64,000 nucleotides of DNA from Gammaproteobacteria bacterium (GTDB lineage: Bacteria > Pseudomonadota > Gammaproteobacteria > Xanthomonadales > SZUA-36): positions 1 through 64,000 of the forward strand of contig JAJRUM010000040.1 in assembly GCA_024277815.1 (NCBI GenBank). The letters run 5' to 3'. A program made the position numbers and the translations under genes. The notes beneath the pieces were generated by a model. The model saw nothing but the letters and a program-made list of their open reading frames with translations. It was not told where the DNA came from and searched no databases. Of the stretch, positions 37,300 to 45,570 are shown piece by piece (the first letter of the stretch is position 1; each line of letters begins with the position of its first letter).

Positions 37300-37698
37300 C
37301 TATAGTGCTCCCGCAAGCCAGAAAATAACGGCACTGATAAACACCCAGGCCACGTAGTGACCAATGACGATATAACTTCCAGGTAACTTCTTCTCCCCTA
37401 TTTGTACCGGCATGGCCTTGGGTGCCAATTTGAACCAGGGGAAAGTCTGAAAGAAAAGAAAGTACAGCAGGGCCAGTGCATGGAAAACCACCATACCCGG
37501 ACCCTGCTGTGAGGAGATAAAGTTTTGCCACGCTGCCGGTGAATCTGCAGCCAGTGTTGACAGGGCAACAATGGTCAGAAAAGTATAGAAAACCACCAGG
37601 AAGCTGGTCATCTCACGCAACATATAGATTTTGTAGCGGCCGTTGCGCATATACCAGGTCGTTTTAGATATGGGTCTTACATAGGGTTGGCGACTCAT
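37300..37698 (-). CDS. frdC: Fumarate reductase membrane anchor FrdC
   Basis: 132 residues, three membrane helices. Strong E. coli FrdC pattern: RQPYVRPISKTTWYMRNGRY, KIYMLREMTS (with the conserved Glu implicated in quinone binding) and FPWFKLAPKAMPVQIGEKKL. The start overlaps the frdB stop (ATGA). The presence of FrdC/FrdD rather than SdhC/SdhD marks this as a dedicated fumarate reductase, not a succinate dehydrogenase. Confidence 0.94.
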   Translation of the reverse strand: MSRQPYVRPISKTTWYMRNGRYKIYMLREMTSFLVVFYTFLTIVALSTLAADSPAAWQNFISSQQGPGMVVFHALALLYFLFFQTFPWFKLAPKAMPVQIGEKKLPGSYIVIGHYVAWVFISAVIFWLAGAL

Positions 37699-38441
37699 GA
37701 TTCACCTCCGGGGAAGCCCAGTTTCTGTTTCCAGAACTCCAATGCGCCATCAATTTTCATCTGCTGAATAGCCGCCGCAGGGTCTACATGTTTTGGACAT
37801 ACTTCGGAACAGGCGCCCACGAAAGAGCAATCCCAGACACCATCATGATCGGCCAGGATGTCCAGTCGCTGTGATTTGCCCTGATCACGCGAATCGAGGT
37901 TGTAGCGATGCGCCAGGGCCAATGCTGCCGGACCGATAAAATTATTGTCCAATCCATACTGCGGACAGGCGGAGTAACAACACATACAGTTAATGCACAT
38001 GGTGAGTTGTTTGAATTTTGCCAGCGCACCCCGGGACTGGGTGTATTCCACCCCTTCAGGAGGTGGATCATCTTTACGAATGATATACGGCTGAACCTTA
38101 TGCAGTTTCTGCATCACATCATCCAGCACCACTACCAGGTCTCGCTCAATCGGGAAATTCTCCAATGGCTCAACCCTGACTTTGCCCGGCAAGTCTCGAA
38201 CAAAAGTTTTACAGGTCAGGCTGGGTTCACCATTAACCATCATGCCGCAGCTACCACACACCATCATATGACAGGACCAGCGATAAGCCAGGGTCGTGTC
38301 CAGGTTGTCCTTGACGTAGTTAAGTGCATCGAGGATGGCCCAGTCTTCCTGGCAGGGAACGGTGTACTGCTGGAACCAGGGTTGTTTATCCTTTTCAGGA
38401 TCATAGCGCATGACTTCGAGTTCGATTTGTCGGATTTCCAT
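37695..38441 (-). CDS. frdB: Fumarate reductase iron-sulfur subunit
   Basis: 248 residues with three Fe-S clusters: 2Fe-2S in CHMMVCGSCGMMVNGEP, 4Fe-4S in CINCMCCYSACPQYGLD, 3Fe-4S in CSFVGACSEVCPKHVDPAAA. The stretches FPIERDLVV and FIGPAALALAHRYNLDSRD closely follow E. coli FrdB. Electron wire between the FrdCD quinol site and the FrdA flavin. Overlaps frdA by 1 bp and frdC by 4 bp. Confidence 0.96.
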   Translation of the reverse strand: MEIRQIELEVMRYDPEKDKQPWFQQYTVPCQEDWAILDALNYVKDNLDTTLAYRWSCHMMVCGSCGMMVNGEPSLTCKTFVRDLPGKVRVEPLENFPIERDLVVVLDDVMQKLHKVQPYIIRKDDPPPEGVEYTQSRGALAKFKQLTMCINCMCCYSACPQYGLDNNFIGPAALALAHRYNLDSRDQGKSQRLDILADHDGVWDCSFVGACSEVCPKHVDPAAAIQQMKIDGALEFWKQKLGFPGGES

Positions 38442-40198
38442 TATTTCTTACCCCCCGAATAGTCACGCACACCCGGTTGCGAGCGTGTAATGGTGACATC
38501 CAGCCAGCCGATCCTGGGGCGCTCCCCTGGTTGGCGGAACGATTGCGAATGTTTGAGGTAATTCTCATCATCACGCTCGACGTAATCCATGCGTTGATGC
38601 GCACCCCGGGATTCCTTGCGCGCATTGGAGGCCTCGGCGACGCACTCGGCGACATCCAGCATGTTCTGCAGCTCAAGCAACCCCTGCAAGTCAGTATTGA
38701 ACACATTGCTCTTGTCGTTGACTTCAATCGATGCCGAACGAACCTGTAACTCCGCGATCTTTTTGCAGGCTGCTTCAGTACCCTCTTCGTCGCGGTAGAT
38801 GCCGGCACCCTCTTCCAGCGAATTCATCATTTCCCTGCGGATGCCTGATATCGTCTCGTCACCATTGCACTGCAGAAGTTCACGTATCCTGCTGACGATG
38901 GCTTCAGCTTGCTCATCAAGATCTGCCTGGTTTGCCGGACCGTCAGTGTCCGCTGCGTACTGAGCTGCGGTAGCCGCTGCCCGTTTGCCAAATACCAGCA
39001 GTTCGGTCAGCGAGTTTGAGCCCAGCCGATTGGCGCCGTTGAGGCTGCCACAGGCTGTTTCCCCGATAGCAAACAAGCCCGGCATGGGTGTCTCACCGTT
39101 GATGTTGGTATCAATACCACCCATCATGTAATGCACGACGGGGCGCACCGGTACCGGGTCAGTGATCATATCGACACCAACATAGGATTTGGCCAGTTCA
39201 TGAACCAGTGGCAGACGCTCAAGAATTCTCTGCGCACCCAGGTGGCGCATATCCAGTAAAACGCAATCGCCCCAGGCCGTTTCCACCGTATTGCCCTTTT
39301 TCTGCTCGTGCCAGAAAGCCTGGCTCAGGCGGTCCCGTGGACCAAGTTCCATCGACTTGAATACCGGCTTACCAAGCGGGGTTTCAGGACCCATGTCGTA
39401 GTCTTGCAAGAATCGGTAGCCGTCCTTGTTGACCAGCACTCCGCCCTCACCACGACAACCCTCGGTGAGCAAAATACCGGTGCCCGGCAAGCCGGTCGGA
39501 TGGTACTGGACAAACTCCATATCCTTCAGCGGTACACCGGCACGGTAGGCCATGGCCATGCCATCACCCGTTTTAATCGCACCGTTGGTGGTAAACGGAA
39601 ATATCTTGCCGGCACCGCCGGTCGCAAGAATTACCGCCTTGCCACTGAAGTGGAAATAGCGACCACTGCGCATTTCCAGCGCAACCACACCGCGGCACTT
39701 GCCATCTTCCTGTATCAGGTCAAGTGCAAAAAATTCATCATATCGTTTAATGGAAGGATGCTGCAGGGAGGTCTGAAACAGTGTGTGCAGAATATGGAAA
39801 CCGCTCTTGTCTGCCGCGTACCAGGTGCGTTCTTTCTTCATGCCGCCAAATGGGCGTACTGCCACCGAGCCATCTTCGTCACGACTCCAGGGGCAGCCCC
39901 AGTGCTCCAGCTGGACCAGCTCACGCGGTGCCTGCTCGACAAAGTATTCAACCACATCCTGATCACACAACCAGTCACCGCCACTGACGGTATCGTTGAA
40001 GTGCATCTCCAGTGAGTCGTCAGAGCGTTTGACACCCGCCGCCCCACCCTCTGCCGCACAGGTATGACTGCGCATCGGGTAGACCTTAGAAATCAACGCA
40101 ACCTCAAGGTCAGGGTTTGCTTCAGCAATCGCAATTGAAGCCCTGAGGCCTGCGCCTCCGGCACCTACGATTACAACGTCTGCTTGAATATGTTTCAT
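38441..40198 (-). CDS. frdA: Fumarate reductase flavoprotein subunit
   Basis: 585 residues from ATG 40198 ([20 protein letters not shown]), preceded by GGAAAGAATAAT; the longer frame to 40270 is not supported. Covalent-FAD His in [16 protein letters not shown], substrate motifs [33 protein letters not shown] and [14 protein letters not shown]. Similarity by eye to E. coli FrdA runs through the whole chain. Catalyses fumarate to succinate at the cytoplasmic face. First gene of frdABCD-rquA; the cytochrome lipoprotein gene upstream (129 bp) may be in the same transcript. Confidence 0.96.
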   Translation of the reverse strand: MKHIQADVVIVGAGGAGLRASIAIAEANPDLEVALISKVYPMRSHTCAAEGGAAGVKRSDDSLEMHFNDTVSGGDWLCDQDVVEYFVEQAPRELVQLEHWGCPWSRDEDGSVAVRPFGGMKKERTWYAADKSGFHILHTLFQTSLQHPSIKRYDEFFALDLIQEDGKCRGVVALEMRSGRYFHFSGKAVILATGGAGKIFPFTTNGAIKTGDGMAMAYRAGVPLKDMEFVQYHPTGLPGTGILLTEGCRGEGGVLVNKDGYRFLQDYDMGPETPLGKPVFKSMELGPRDRLSQAFWHEQKKGNTVETAWGDCVLLDMRHLGAQRILERLPLVHELAKSYVGVDMITDPVPVRPVVHYMMGGIDTNINGETPMPGLFAIGETACGSLNGANRLGSNSLTELLVFGKRAAATAAQYAADTDGPANQADLDEQAEAIVSRIRELLQCNGDETISGIRREMMNSLEEGAGIYRDEEGTEAACKKIAELQVRSASIEVNDKSNVFNTDLQGLLELQNMLDVAECVAEASNARKESRGAHQRMDYVERDDENYLKHSQSFRQPGERPRIGWLDVTITRSQPGVRDYSGGKK

Positions 40199-40327
40199 AT
40201 TATTCTTTCCAAATCGAAACGTTTTTATTGGAGTGACCCAATATATTTCACACAAAAAAGACCGGCCCATTTTGACTCAACGGGCTGCCGCTCAGGATAC
40301 ACGATCATTTGCCAGGAAGAGTCCTTC

Positions 40328-40723
40328 CTAGTTATTTTTCGCGCCCTGCTCTATCCAACGCCTGATGGTCTGGATATCCTGTTTGGCAATCGATCTCTTT
40401 TTGCCATGATTGTGCGGCATCTTGAGGGAAGGATCTGCCCGACCCTCCATCAACACCACCATGTTGCTGCCCTCAACGTCCCCGGCAATGACCATCGGGC
40501 CATTCCGGGTACCCTTCATCAGGCCCGCGTAGGATTCCATGCTGAACCCACTGGCTACCAGTCCCTCGCCACCTTCCTTGTGGCACTCGAGACAATGTTG
40601 CTCAAGAATCGGCTTCACATCCTGTGCATAACTGACCGTATTCTCACTTCCGCAACCGGCGAGTGCAAAAGGCAGCGAACCCAGCATGATTAAGCTGCCA
40701 GCAATTCTGTTAAAAACCTTCAC
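40328..40723 (-). CDS. Monoheme cytochrome c lipoprotein (Planctomycete-type c domain)
   Basis: 131 residues. Lipobox FALAGC at about residues 18-23, then VSYAQDVKPILEQHCLECHK, a heme site CLECH in the context typical of the PSCyt1/cytochrome-c-like domain, with Met and His candidates for the distal ligand in SLKMPHNHGKKR. C-terminal helix IAKQDIQTIRRWIEQGAKNN. Probably an outer- or inner-membrane-anchored periplasmic electron carrier. It is the nearest upstream gene of frdA and is divergent from hemY across a shared 200-bp region with an FNR-like palindrome. Confidence 0.85.
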   Translation of the reverse strand: MKVFNRIAGSLIMLGSLPFALAGCGSENTVSYAQDVKPILEQHCLECHKEGGEGLVASGFSMESYAGLMKGTRNGPMVIAGDVEGSNMVVLMEGRADPSLKMPHNHGKKRSIAKQDIQTIRRWIEQGAKNN

Positions 40724-40814
40724 AATTGCTCTCCATTTTCTAACAAAACAGGACCGGCATAATTGTATAACCGAGTCCAGGCTACAAAACTACGCCTACT
40801 GTGGCGAGGCGCGT

Positions 40815-40828
40815 ATGACATATGTCAA
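40815..40828. promoter_or_regulatory. FNR/CRP-like palindrome ATGAC-ATAT-GTCAA
   Basis: 14-bp palindrome of the class WTGAY-N4-RTCAW, midway between the divergent cytochrome lipoprotein (start 40723) and hemY (start 40924) genes. Same architecture as four other sites in this window next to electron-transfer genes. It differs from the strict FNR consensus (TTGAT-N4-ATCAA) at the fifth and tenth bases and the first base. Confidence 0.5.
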
Positions 40829-40923
40829 TAAATCGGAAGTATTGAGGTTCAGCGTATAGAAAATAGGTTAAATTCTACGTTGGTTTTATACTCAGCCACA
40901 GAAAGTCGCAACGGGATGAAAAT

Positions 40924-42315
40924 GTGAGAATTTGCATTGTAGGTGCAGGGATTTCAGGGCTGGCTACCGCGCAGGCAATCCTTACCAGGAAGCCTGATGC
41001 TGAAATCGTAGTTTTCGAAGCCGGCCAGCGGGTCGGCGGAAAAGTCTGGACAGAAGCCAGCCCGGAAGGCTACCTGTGCGAAGGCGGCGTCAACGGTTTC
41101 TTGAACAAAATACCGCGGACCCTCAAGTTGTGCGAAGAAGCGGGCGTGTCACCTGTTCCGGCAGACACCTCAGCGCAAAAACGTTATGTCTATAGTCGCA
41201 GCGAACTGCACAAGCTACCGGAGAAACCACCGGAATTCCTGGCTTCACGCCTGTTAAGTGTGCCCGGAAGACTTCGGGTTCTGTACGAACTGGTTGCCGG
41301 GGGAACCGACAACCCTGACGAGACACTGGCCGAATTCGGCACCCGACGCCTCGGCCGGGAGGCTTTTGAACGCCTGATAGACCCGATGGCATCGGGTGTA
41401 TTTGCCGGCGACGCTACACAACTAAGCCTGAAAAGCTGCTTTCCCCGGATTCACGAGGTGGAGGCCGAATACCACAGCCTGATTCGCGGCCTGATCAAGC
41501 TGCAGAGGAAAGCCCGCCGCAGCGGCAAGAAAGACACCCCGGGACCGGGACCGGGACCGGGCGGCACCCTGACATCCTTTGCCAATGGCATGGGTACATT
41601 AACCGATGCGCTGGCACTGCAACTGGGCGACAGGGTACGCATCGCGTCACCTGTACAGGAAATCTCTCGTAACGGCGGGCACTACACGCTGCTACTCGGC
41701 AACGGCACAGTGGAAGAATGTGAAACACTGATACTGGCAGCGCCAGCCCATGCTCAAGCCGGTATGTTGCGGTCATTTGACCTCGCGCTGGCTGCCCTGC
41801 TGGAAGCTATACCCTACCCGTCACTGGCTGTTTGCTGCTTCGGTTACCACAAAAAGAATGTTGGCCAGGTACTTGATGGCTTTGGTTTCCTGGTGCCGTC
41901 AAAAGAGCAGCGGGCAGTACTGGGCGCAATTATAGATTCCAACGTGTTCCCGGGGCGTGCCCCGGAGGACTCAATTCTGCTGCGCTCCATGGTAGGTGGG
42001 GCCAGGTCACCTCAACTGGCCAGGCTACCGGAAGAACAACTGATCGACCGCGTCAGAAATGATTTGCGGGATATCCTTGGCATTGATGCCGAACCTGACT
42101 TCATCCGTATTTTCCGGCACAAAAAGGCCATACCCCAATATGTTGTCGGGCACGCCGTAAGACTGGATGCAATCAACACGATCATGCAGCGACATCCGGG
42201 GCTGATTTTGACTGGCAATGCCTTTAAAGGCGTCAGTCTGAACGACTGCGTGGTCAACGCTGAGAAAACCGCCCGGGCATTATTTCCACAACCAGGAACA
42301 GGTGTACCGATGTGA
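40924..42315 (+). CDS. hemY: Protoporphyrinogen oxidase (HemY/PPOX family)
   Basis: FAD-dependent oxidase for the penultimate step of heme synthesis, 463 residues, GTG start. N-terminal FAD motif RICIVGAGISGLATAQAI, EAGQRVGGKVWTEASPEG, EGGVNGFLNK, and the C-terminal FAD site LILTGNAFKGVSLNDCVVNA. An in-frame tandem hexanucleotide (ccggga)n encodes GPGPGPG near residue 204, in a loop. It is first in an operon with the heme-type sensor kinase and NtrC-like regulator (4-bp overlaps), so heme supply and cytochrome control are co-expressed. A related FAD amine oxidase is possible but less likely. Confidence 0.87.
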   Translation: MRICIVGAGISGLATAQAILTRKPDAEIVVFEAGQRVGGKVWTEASPEGYLCEGGVNGFLNKIPRTLKLCEEAGVSPVPADTSAQKRYVYSRSELHKLPEKPPEFLASRLLSVPGRLRVLYELVAGGTDNPDETLAEFGTRRLGREAFERLIDPMASGVFAGDATQLSLKSCFPRIHEVEAEYHSLIRGLIKLQRKARRSGKKDTPGPGPGPGGTLTSFANGMGTLTDALALQLGDRVRIASPVQEISRNGGHYTLLLGNGTVEECETLILAAPAHAQAGMLRSFDLALAALLEAIPYPSLAVCCFGYHKKNVGQVLDGFGFLVPSKEQRAVLGAIIDSNVFPGRAPEDSILLRSMVGGARSPQLARLPEEQLIDRVRNDLRDILGIDAEPDFIRIFRHKKAIPQYVVGHAVRLDAINTIMQRHPGLILTGNAFKGVSLNDCVVNAEKTARALFPQPGTGVPM

Positions 42316-43940
42316 CCATCATGCACAACAGCTTGAAGTTCAAGGTCGGGTTCTACCTTGTGATTGCACTGACTGTTGCAGTTTTTGTATTTACGCTGAT
42401 GCTGGTTCGCAATAACCGGGAGGAACTGCTGCAGCAAGCCGTTGCACACAGCGCGCAGCTATCCGATGTGGTCATCAAGAGTACGCGCTTTGCGATGATG
42501 CAAAACAAACCCTCTCATGTCAGCGAAATCATCCAGGGGGTGGCTGACCACCAGGGTATCGAGAAAGTAAGAATATTAAGCAAAAACGGCACCATCATTC
42601 ATTCGTCGCAGAAAGATGAAATCGGCACCCAGGTTGACCAGGAAGCTGAATCCTGCCTGGCTTGTCATCTCAATAAAAAATCCCGCCAGGAAAGCCCCAT
42701 GATTGGACGGCCACGGTTTTTTACCGACCAGGATGGCCGGCGCATGCTCGGCAGCACGGCCGTCATTCGCAACGACGCTACGTGTTCCAGCAGCAGTTGC
42801 CACAAGCATTCCAGTGACCAGGTGGTACTCGGCGTACTGGATATCGTATCTCCATTGAGCAAGATCGACCAGACCATGCGCTCGAATACTTATACCATCA
42901 TTGGCCTGTCGCTGGGATTCATCCTGCTGGCAGGCTTCCTGATGAGTTATCTCGTGCACCGTATGGTGTACCTGCCATTGCGGGACCTGGAGATCGGTGC
43001 CGCCCGGTTGGCCAACGGCAATCTGGACCAGACCATTCCGATTCGCAGTGCGGACGAATTCGGGCAACTGGCAGAGTCTTTTAACAGCATGACCAGGACG
43101 CTGCGCAAGTCTCACGCCGACCTCGAGGACTGGGCGCGCACACTGGAACAGAAGGTAGAGGAAGCCCGGAAGGAACTGCATATTGCCCAGGCTGAAACCG
43201 CCCGTAGCGAAAAGCTGGCTTCAGTGGGACTGCTCGCGGCGGGGATTGCACACGAACTCAACAACCCCCTGACCGGTGTCCTGACTTTCTCTTACCTGGT
43301 ACGCAAAAATATGGCAGACGGCAGCCCCGAAGCTGAGGACCTGGATCTGGTGATACAGGAAACCAAACGTTGTGCAGCCATTATTCGCAGGTTGCTGGAC
43401 TTTGCCAGAGAAAAAGCACCGGAAAAAAGCTATGCCAATCTGAACAAGCTGATTAAGGAAACCACCTACCTGATCGAGCAGCCGGCACAAGCGGATAACA
43501 TTGAAATCAAGCTTGATCTGGACGGACAGATTCCCGATGTGTGGCTGGACGATGACCTGATCAAGCAGGTCATCATGAACATGATGGTCAATGCCCAGCA
43601 TGCCATCGAAGGCGAGGGCAAGATAACCGTCAAGACCCGTTTTTTACGCAACTATCCCGGCACAGACCCGGGCGTTAAAACGGGCAGTGTTGCTGAGATC
43701 ACCATTACTGATACCGGTTGCGGCATTCCTGAGGAGAACCTTCAGCGCATATTTGATCCATTTTTCACCACCAAGGGCGTCGGCAGGGGTACCGGTCTGG
43801 GCTTATCAGTAAGCCATGGGACGATTGAAGCCCACGGCGGCGCGATAGATGTAGAAAGTACCGAAGGTAAAGGCACATCATTCCGTATATACCTTCCGAT
43901 AGGCGGGCCGTATGACAATGATCAGGGGCGTGACATATGA
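42312..43940 (+). CDS. Membrane sensor histidine kinase with c-heme motifs in the periplasmic domain
   Basis: 542 residues: TM1 ~12-32, periplasmic sensor ~33-194, TM2 ~195-217, HAMP ~218-270, coiled coil, dimerisation H-box GIAHELNNPL (His314), and ATPase with NMMVNAQHAI and GRGTGLGLSVS. The sensor has a heme site C115-L-A-C-H119 and a second CX4CH site C158-SSSS-C-H164, followed by VVLGVLDIVSPLSKID, a pattern seen in cytochrome-type sensor domains of Desulfobacterota/Geobacter kinases. Predicted redox or ligand sensor with covalent heme. GTG start overlaps the hemY stop (ATG 42321 is an alternative); the regulator start overlaps its stop. Confidence 0.93.
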   Translation: MTIMHNSLKFKVGFYLVIALTVAVFVFTLMLVRNNREELLQQAVAHSAQLSDVVIKSTRFAMMQNKPSHVSEIIQGVADHQGIEKVRILSKNGTIIHSSQKDEIGTQVDQEAESCLACHLNKKSRQESPMIGRPRFFTDQDGRRMLGSTAVIRNDATCSSSSCHKHSSDQVVLGVLDIVSPLSKIDQTMRSNTYTIIGLSLGFILLAGFLMSYLVHRMVYLPLRDLEIGAARLANGNLDQTIPIRSADEFGQLAESFNSMTRTLRKSHADLEDWARTLEQKVEEARKELHIAQAETARSEKLASVGLLAAGIAHELNNPLTGVLTFSYLVRKNMADGSPEAEDLDLVIQETKRCAAIIRRLLDFAREKAPEKSYANLNKLIKETTYLIEQPAQADNIEIKLDLDGQIPDVWLDDDLIKQVIMNMMVNAQHAIEGEGKITVKTRFLRNYPGTDPGVKTGSVAEITITDTGCGIPEENLQRIFDPFFTTKGVGRGTGLGLSVSHGTIEAHGGAIDVESTEGKGTSFRIYLPIGGPYDNDQGRDI

Positions 43941-45331
43941 AGCGGCAAATTCTGATTGCTGACGATGAAGAAATTGTAATTCACAGTTGCAGGCGAATTC
44001 TGTCTGCCAAAGAGTTTACCGTCGACTCAGCACACAATGGCCTGGAAGCACTGGAAAAAGTTGCCAAGGGTAACTATGACATGTTGATACTGGATATCAA
44101 GATGCCAAAGATGAACGGCATCGAAGTCCTGCAGCGGGTCAAGGAAACGCACCCCGATATCGATGTCATCATGATCACCGGGCTGAACGAGATTGAAACC
44201 GCTGTGCAGGCTATGAAACTGGGTGCTTTCGATTACCTGCCCAAGCCATTTGACCCGGAGGAGTTTGAGCTGGTGGTGGCACGTGCCTTTGAGCGCCGCG
44301 AATTGCTGCAGGAAAACCTCCATCTGAAAAGTGAAGTCAGCGCAAAATACAGCTTTGAAAACATCATAGGCTCCAGTTCGTCGATGCAACAGGTCTATCG
44401 CCTGGTCGCTCGCTGTGCACCCACCAACAGCACAGTGCTGATCCGTGGTGAAAGCGGTACTGGAAAAGAATTGATCGCCCGGGCCATACACTACAACAGC
44501 CTGCGTAAAGATAGGCCCTTTGTGACTGTTGACTGCGCGTCACTAAGCGAAAACCTGCTCGAAAGTGAACTGTTCGGCCACGTAAAAGGGGCATTCACGG
44601 GGGCTGTGTCAAACAAGGCCGGCCTGCTGGACTCAGCCAACGGTGGCACACTCTTTCTCGATGAAATAGGTAACATTTCACTGTCAACGCAAGCTAAATT
44701 ATTGCGTTTTATTGAAGAAAGAGAGTTCAAGGCAGTTGGCGATACCCAAAGCCACTCGGTAAATATCAGGCTGATCACTGCGACCAACAAGGATCTTGAA
44801 GCGATGGTGGCTGCAGGTGATTTCCGCAATGATTTGTATTACCGCATCAACATTTTCCCGCTTGAGATACCGCCACTAAGAGACCGGCAGGAGGACATTC
44901 CCGCGCTCGCCTTCCATTTCCTTAAACTGTTCAGCAAAGAAATGGATCGTAAAGTAACCGAGTTCTCAACCGGCGCAATGAATTTATTGATGAACCACGA
45001 CTGGCCGGGCAATGTGCGCGAGCTTGAAAATGCTGTACACCGCGCAGTTATCCTCACCAGCGATGAAACGATTCGCCAGGGACACCTTGTGAATATGGTT
45101 GATATGCTGCCACAGATGGGCCTGGACATCCCGCAGACCGGTGAGGAGCTAAAACTCATCAAGAAGATTGCACGGCAGAAATCGGTGGAGAACATCGAAA
45201 AATTATTTGTGCTGGGTGCTTTGAAGCGAAATGGCTGGAGCGTAACAAAAAGTGCGCAGGAGACCGGTATGCAACGCAGTAATTTTCAGGCATTGATGAA
45301 AAAGTACGCTATCCGGATTCGTGGAGAATGA
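43937..45331 (+). CDS. NtrC-family sigma-54-dependent response regulator
   Basis: 464 residues. Receiver with phosphoacceptor Asp53 ([13 protein letters not shown]) and Lys in [14 protein letters not shown]+ domain with Walker A GESGTGKE (171-178), sigma-54 contact loop GAFTGA (218-223) and Walker [10 protein letters not shown]-terminal Fis-type helix-turn-helix [20 protein letters not shown] (about 433-452). Cognate of the upstream kinase (ATGA overlap). A near-perfect sigma-54 promoter at 52317-52332, in front of a cytochrome operon, is its most likely local target (inference). Confidence 0.96.
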   Translation: MKRQILIADDEEIVIHSCRRILSAKEFTVDSAHNGLEALEKVAKGNYDMLILDIKMPKMNGIEVLQRVKETHPDIDVIMITGLNEIETAVQAMKLGAFDYLPKPFDPEEFELVVARAFERRELLQENLHLKSEVSAKYSFENIIGSSSSMQQVYRLVARCAPTNSTVLIRGESGTGKELIARAIHYNSLRKDRPFVTVDCASLSENLLESELFGHVKGAFTGAVSNKAGLLDSANGGTLFLDEIGNISLSTQAKLLRFIEEREFKAVGDTQSHSVNIRLITATNKDLEAMVAAGDFRNDLYYRINIFPLEIPPLRDRQEDIPALAFHFLKLFSKEMDRKVTEFSTGAMNLLMNHDWPGNVRELENAVHRAVILTSDETIRQGHLVNMVDMLPQMGLDIPQTGEELKLIKKIARQKSVENIEKLFVLGALKRNGWSVTKSAQETGMQRSNFQALMKKYAIRIRGE

Positions 45332-45394
45332 TGCTTTGACACTGAAATCGGCCCCAAAGATGACCAATATCAACTAAAACCCGGGTTTAGGCTT

Positions 45395-45424
45395 GATTAC
45401 ATCCTTGAAAGGTGTAACCTTTTC
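45395..45424 (+). terminator. Possible rho-independent terminator after the two-component operon
   Basis: Imperfect hairpin GATTACATCC / GGTGTAACC (one mismatch, one G-T pair) with a short loop, followed by TTTT. It lies 64 bp after the regulator gene. The rest of 45332-45570 shows a long-range complementarity (GTGGCTA at 45427, TAGCCAC at 45497) but no recognised RNA family. Confidence 0.4.
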
Positions 45425-45570
45425 CCGTGGCTAGTACATTTTCACTTCTCAGGGCAGTCGGGCCCAGGATGCCTTCCGATTCCCGCACTACCTGAATAGC
45501 CACAAGGGGATAGTAAGCCAGAGTAAATAGCCGGCGTTTTCCGGTTAGTTGCTGTGAAAGGGAGATTAGC

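Noticed and set aside
36953-40198. Succinate dehydrogenase (sdhCDAB) reading of the operon
   Set aside because: The anchors match FrdC and FrdD, the gene order is A-B-C-D, and FrdA/FrdB follow the E. coli fumarate reductase along their length.
41536-41566. Tandem (ccggga)n repeat in hemY as a possible phase-variation switch
   Set aside because: The unit is six bases, so length changes stay in frame and only alter a Gly-Pro loop.
45425-45570. Possible c-di-GMP (GEMM) riboswitch, suggested by AGCCACGGG on the - strand
   Set aside because: The rest of the GEMM core is missing and the orientation is wrong for the downstream gene.
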